Part shown: positions 59,914 to 64,000 of the stretch, in pieces
Numbering within the stretch: the stretch's first letter is position 1
Layout: every line of letters starts with the position of its first letter
From: Athripsodes cinereus
Taxonomy: Eukaryota > Arthropoda > Insecta > Trichoptera > Leptoceridae
DNA length: 64,000 bases
NCBI GenBank assembly: GCA_947579605.1
Contig: OX388306.1
Location: 62,001 to 126,000 of the forward strand
Reading direction: 5' to 3'
Translations under genes and position numbers: made by a program
Notes under the pieces: generated by a model
What the model was told of the DNA's origin: nothing
The model's database searches: none
What the model saw: the letters and a program-made list of their open reading frames with translations, nothing else

Positions 59914-60138
59914 CTACCTACCTTTATACCGCCTCCCACTATCCGAGACTAGACCAGGACGGAGAGACACAGACAGAAAGAGGGAGAGAGTGAGAAACAG
60001 ATAGAGGCCTCCAACCCCCCCTCCCGGCAATACAGAATCATCCCATGAGACGGTGCGTTGTGGGGGGTGGGGGGTGTAGGATAATGCTATCATCATCTCA
60101 GGAATCTGCTCCGCTACAAACTCAATCAGGTCGTCCAT
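59914..60138 (-). other. unassigned 74-codon open frame
   Basis: It starts MDDLIEFVAEQIPEMMIALS, then Pro-rich YTPHPPQRTVSWDD and a low-complexity Leu/Ser end. The first 20 residues are amphipathic and protein-like, but there is no family match and no splice context that fits the phase-1 requirement of Drgx. Could be chance in a GC-richer block. Confidence 0.15.
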
Positions 60139-60835
60139 CCGTTTATTTTTAAACTCGATGTTATCTTAAAAGTTGAATTATCTCATCGCTGGAATAATAT
60201 TTCATTCAATTTATTAGATCTACCAACTTAATCAATTTGCTTTGACAGATGATATTGCGTTATTACGGCGAAGTCCTCCCCGTCCCCCGTCCCCTCATTC
60301 ATCTCCATCTCCTCTCTTATCTATTCTTTCTGATTCGCTTTATGATATTATCCATTATCTCATCTTTCATCTGCAGATTAAACTTTTCAATAATAAATGT
60401 GATTTTCTCAAGTTAACCCTTCCTCCTTCGTTTCAGATGAATATTTTATTGGACAAACATTATACAATCATAATCTGCTTTAGAAATTCCATTACAAATT
60501 ATTACAAAACAATTTGTATACTCGTGTACCAACTTATAAAAAACTTATCTAAAAATATTAACAAATAATTACCTAAAATATAAACTCTTTACGATTACCG
60601 TAATGACATAATATGTCCTTGCTAAAATAAATCATACACACATATCAAAACTACACCAAATTATATTATGCTTGTACCATTGCCGATAGTATATGTTGGT
60701 ATGTATAATGAGTTACTGTGAGTTCTGCAACGAGTTTGGATTTTCTTCTCCATTCCTCCATATTCTCAGCCAGTCTCTTCTTTGCCTTACGATGAGATCG
60801 GAAGCTCTTGAAAGCCGGCTTGCAAAAATAAATAT

Positions 60836-60930
60836 AGTCAATAGTGGAATAACTATATATCGTGTTTCATTTTTAAAATTATTAATATGAACTTCCACCA
60901 AGAACCGTCGGTCGATAAATTAAACTTTAT
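60836..60930. repeat. Penelope-type end fragment related to 11780-11858
   Basis: It shares AATATGAACTTCCACCAAG, ACCGTCGGTCGA and an upstream ATTTTTAAAATTATT-like stretch with the small palindromic insertion at 11738-11858. Confidence 0.45.
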
Positions 60931-60954
60931 CAGTCTCTTCAGCTCTACATAATA

Positions 60955-61165
60955 TGAGCCACAATTCCTGCCCCTCTTCAGTTGGTCCATATAAGCGTCT
61001 CTTGGTCAGCCTCTGCCATTTGTGCCTTCGGTCCTACCTCCTCGATGGCGATGAGCAGTCCTGGGTGCCTGATGTTGTGGCCAATCCAGATAGCTCGTTG
61101 TTGGCTGATTATTTTAAGGAGTTGCCTTTTTTCGCTTACCCTGGTTAACACTTCTTCGTTTACGA
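60955..61165 (-). mobile_element. LINE reverse transcriptase C-terminus, decayed
   Basis: The minus strand reads QQLLKIISQQRAIWIGHNIR, HPGLLIAIEE, and in the next frame EGTNGRG and PRDAYMDQLKRGRNCG. The order (W-IGH-RH-GLL, then Gly/Arg-rich, then MDQLK) is typical of LINE C-termini. A frameshift and a stop separate the halves. Confidence 0.65.
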
Positions 61166-63479
61166 CGTGTTCCGACCAATCCTCCCTACATTTGGATAAA
61201 TATTTGAATTATTATAACAAAATGCAGTATGGTCTAATTAGAGAATGTTGCCGCTCTCACATTAGGAACAGTTATTTAATATTATGCAAGATTGTTCATA
61301 GTAAATGCATAGCTTAATACACCGAGTGTATGATTTGATACAATATTTTATAATTCTCTTAGTCTCTTCTAATATAAATCAAACAACTTATGCATGCATA
61401 GGTACCTACATACGTATTATGTACATTCCCTTAAACATTTCATTGCACAGTTATTATTATTCTTCTGGATACTATCTTTTATATATAAACAATGCAAGTA
61501 TAATTATTAGGTATTATATGTTATTATATGTTGTTTCATGTTATTATTATTTAAGTAGATATTTATATTAAAGTAGGTACTACTTACAAGATATATAATA
61601 TGGAGCCGCTGGTGTGCTCTTAATATTTGATGTGATATTGGGTCGCTGTCATCCGCATTTAATAATTATTATATTTTAGGTTTATATTACTTGTATCACA
61701 TTTTTAGTGGTTTTTTACTGTTTTAATAATATTTTATATTATACCTACTTTATTTAATATTTTTGAATAAAGTCATCTTTAAATCAATTGGTTATTTAAT
61801 TTACACAAAGCTTACTATGTATATCTATGTTTCCCATCTCACCCATTTTCTTGAATTAATCACTTTAATTGGAGTATTTTCAATTATTCTTAATGTGTTG
61901 TTTAATTTATTTATTTTATTAATTTCAGGCAACTTATGCCTTTTGAGAACATAATAGACTTAATAGACGGTAATACTAAATTGTAAATATATTATTAATT
62001 CATTGCAGGTACCTACTTACAAATATACCCCACACAATGCAACATATCCTTTACAATAACTGTGCACTGAGTTATCGTTTAAATTGGCAAACTGCATAAT
62101 ATTAATTTATGTATACAAACAAACTGTTTGAAGTTTTACTGTATATATTAAAAATAGTAACCCGATGACTATAAAACATTTTGTTTGTTAACATAAATTA
62201 CTATGAAAGTTTATTTTCACAAATTGAAAATTGACCGGAGTTCCGGAAGGCCTCTGCCAATAAATGAAATTATTATTCGTGACTGTAAACAGTGTTTGTG
62301 TTTAAGATTTTTTTATCTATTACTATTACTACTACTTCTACTACATGATCGCAACATTTTTTATGAATTTGGTAAATTATCTTCATGTGACTTTAAAATA
62401 TAATGAAAAAAAGTCAAAATCCACAAGTACAAAGGTTCATAAAATCAATATTTTGAATTATTTACGTTTATGATGAATAAATAAATAAGCAAGCATCAGT
62501 CACAGTATCATATGTAACTATATATATATATAATATTATGTAGGTATTAGGTACTTACTCGTAGTGCTGCATTTATTATCATAGTATTTGTATCGATTCC
62601 TAGAAATGAGGAGCGGCGCATCTGAGAGATTTGTATTGAGACAAAAACATTCATATACTCGTATACATACCTACATAATGCACATTACCTAAGTATTATA
62701 TTATTTAATATAATATGTCTCCTTGTGTCGCAATTAAATAAGTAATCAATAGTAATATATCTGGCACCACTGCACCAGGTACAATCAGATAATAGGCACT
62801 TGGACACCTGAGCACCTTTCTTCTTCAATCGTTTCATTGGAAACAATTAGGTTTAGTCTTCATAATTTTAAGTTTGTTTATTGGAATGCAATAATAATAT
62901 CCAATAATCGAGACATGGTTGCATTATATATAATATATGTAAGTTATAACATTATAATTATTCTGTATGCAACTCTCCTTTGTACTTACATAGTGATGTA
63001 TTTATATAATAATATATTAGGTATAATGCGCGACAGTTTGTGACAACTTATATACGAGTAGGTACATTCAGTAGATTGATTCAAGGAAACATTATTGCTT
63101 CAATATGAAACAATATCAAATTATATGTAAATTAAAAATAATCAATCACTCTTCTATACATACATTATTTGTATTATCGCTATTTGAGTTCAAATTTACG
63201 CTGCAAATAAATAATTTTATAAATATAGATAATAATTATGTATCAACCTTGTTTCTAGCTATTTTTATATCTGAAAGAGAAGTGATATGGGACAAAAACT
63301 ATTTTCCAATAAATATCTATTTGTAAACCATCTAATCCAGTTATAAACCTAGTCAACTAAAGGTTTACATTTGAATTAAAGCTATTTTGTAAGTAGCTTA
63401 GAATGTATTTTCATAACACCGCTTTTTTCATTTTAGAAACCCAATTCTATGGAAATATTATAATTATTACATGTAATTG

Positions 63480-63690
63480 CCTAATGTATATATGATCCTT
63501 TTAATGTCATCTGACCAATGTGTTGGAGGTCTTCCTCTACTCCTTTTATCCTCACGAGGTCACCACTCCACTACCCTTTTTGTTCATCTTTAATCTTTAA
63601 ACCTAGCAACATGCCCTACCCATGACCACTTCAACCTTGCCACTCTTTCGACAACATCCGTAACTTCAGTGTTTCTAATGCGATCAGAGA
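63480..63690 (-). mobile_element. RTE-like C-terminus fragment (minus)
   Basis: Frame-shifted minus-strand pieces DRIRNTEVTDVVERVARLKW, SWVGHVARF, KRVVEW and SRGRPPTHWSDDIKRI belong to the RTE reverse-transcriptase C-terminus. Confidence 0.7.
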
Positions 63691-63807
63691 GTTATATCGG
63701 TAAAATAAAATAATAGAAGAAGTCAATGAGTACAAATATGAAATAACTTGGTCATAGTATATTGCTGTCTCGAGATAATCAGAATTGAAAAATCTTAAAA
63801 TATTAAA

Positions 63808-63905
63808 ACATTAAAAGAATCGCTGGTGACTGGTTGCAGAATGCTCAGGACAGAGATGCCTGGGAACATATGGGGGAGGCTTATGTTCAGCAGTGGATAG
63901 GAATA
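63808..63905 (+). mobile_element. RTE-like C-terminus fragment (plus)
   Basis: RIAGDWLQNAQDRDAWEHMG and EAYVQQWIG continue the RTE protein from about where the 63480-63690 fragment stops, but on the opposite strand. Shared bases around CATTAAAAGRATC mark the junction. Confidence 0.7.
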
Positions 63906-64000
63906 GTTGCATAAGTAAGTACCTAAGTATATGATTATGAGACAAAAAACCTGAAATAAAAAATATGATTCGGTGAAAAAGTAGAATAAAACTATAAATT

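Larger units (their letters stand above)
56638..64000 (-). other. upstream intron or 5' region of Drgx, no exon recognised
   Basis: The missing N-terminal exon must end in phase 1. I searched the minus strand for a start followed by the short aromatic/Cys N-terminus typical of DRGX (MFYFHCPP-like) and found none. The stretch holds a tRNA-like SINE head, the minisatellite element, RTE and LINE debris, a 74-codon frame at 59914-60138 and AT-rich filler. Confidence 0.6.

Overview
The window is eukaryotic and almost certainly arthropod, most probably insect. It is AT-rich, with GT-AG introns, abundant non-LTR and Penelope-type retroelement debris, hAT-type MITEs and pervasive GGTA/TACC tetranucleotide runs. 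No order-level assignment is possible from the sequence alone. There are no operons, rRNA genes or intact tRNA genes. One real protein-coding gene is supported.

That gene is a minus-strand Drgx (dorsal root ganglia homeobox) ortholog, a paired-like homeodomain transcription factor. Seven coding exons splice in frame from 56637 down to 6647. They give 332 residues after an incomplete first codon: the RRKQRRNR lead-in and homeodomain (three exons, interrupted after homeodomain positions 12 and 46), an acidic Gly-rich exon, a Pro-rich exon, an aromatic/Pro exon, and a terminal exon with the OAR motif, a Leu-Gln-Gly repeat and the stop codon. The initiating exon is not recognisable in the 7.4 kb to the right and probably lies beyond 64000.

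Layout: 1-6646 is 3' flank (a 200-N gap, exon-like modules of an unidentified element at 1-1170, candidate poly(A) signal near 6395). 6647-28243 holds the five 3' exons with a 17 kb intron. 28244-52812 is a 24.6 kb intron between the two homeodomain halves that specify helices 1-2 and the recognition helix. 52813-56637 holds the two exons at the 5' end of the homeodomain. 56638-64000 is intron or upstream sequence.

The long introns are a retroelement and MITE graveyard: RTE-like LINE fragments, R2/Dong-like (restriction-like endonuclease) LINE ends, jockey/CR1-like fragments, a Penelope-like GIY-YIG endonuclease ORF, three copies of a long-hairpin foldback element, two hAT-type elements with exact 8-bp target duplications, tRNA-derived SINEs and a 240-bp dispersed repeat. 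Several are nested. Scattered GC-richer, repeat-free blocks in the introns are the best candidates for Drgx cis-regulatory DNA, but nothing in one sequence proves this. The most unusual structures are two families of stem-flanked elements. One has a CTGANGA...GAAA hammerhead-like core found downstream of the Penelope ORF. The other carries a 25-bp minisatellite between 79-bp inverted arms in one of its four copies.
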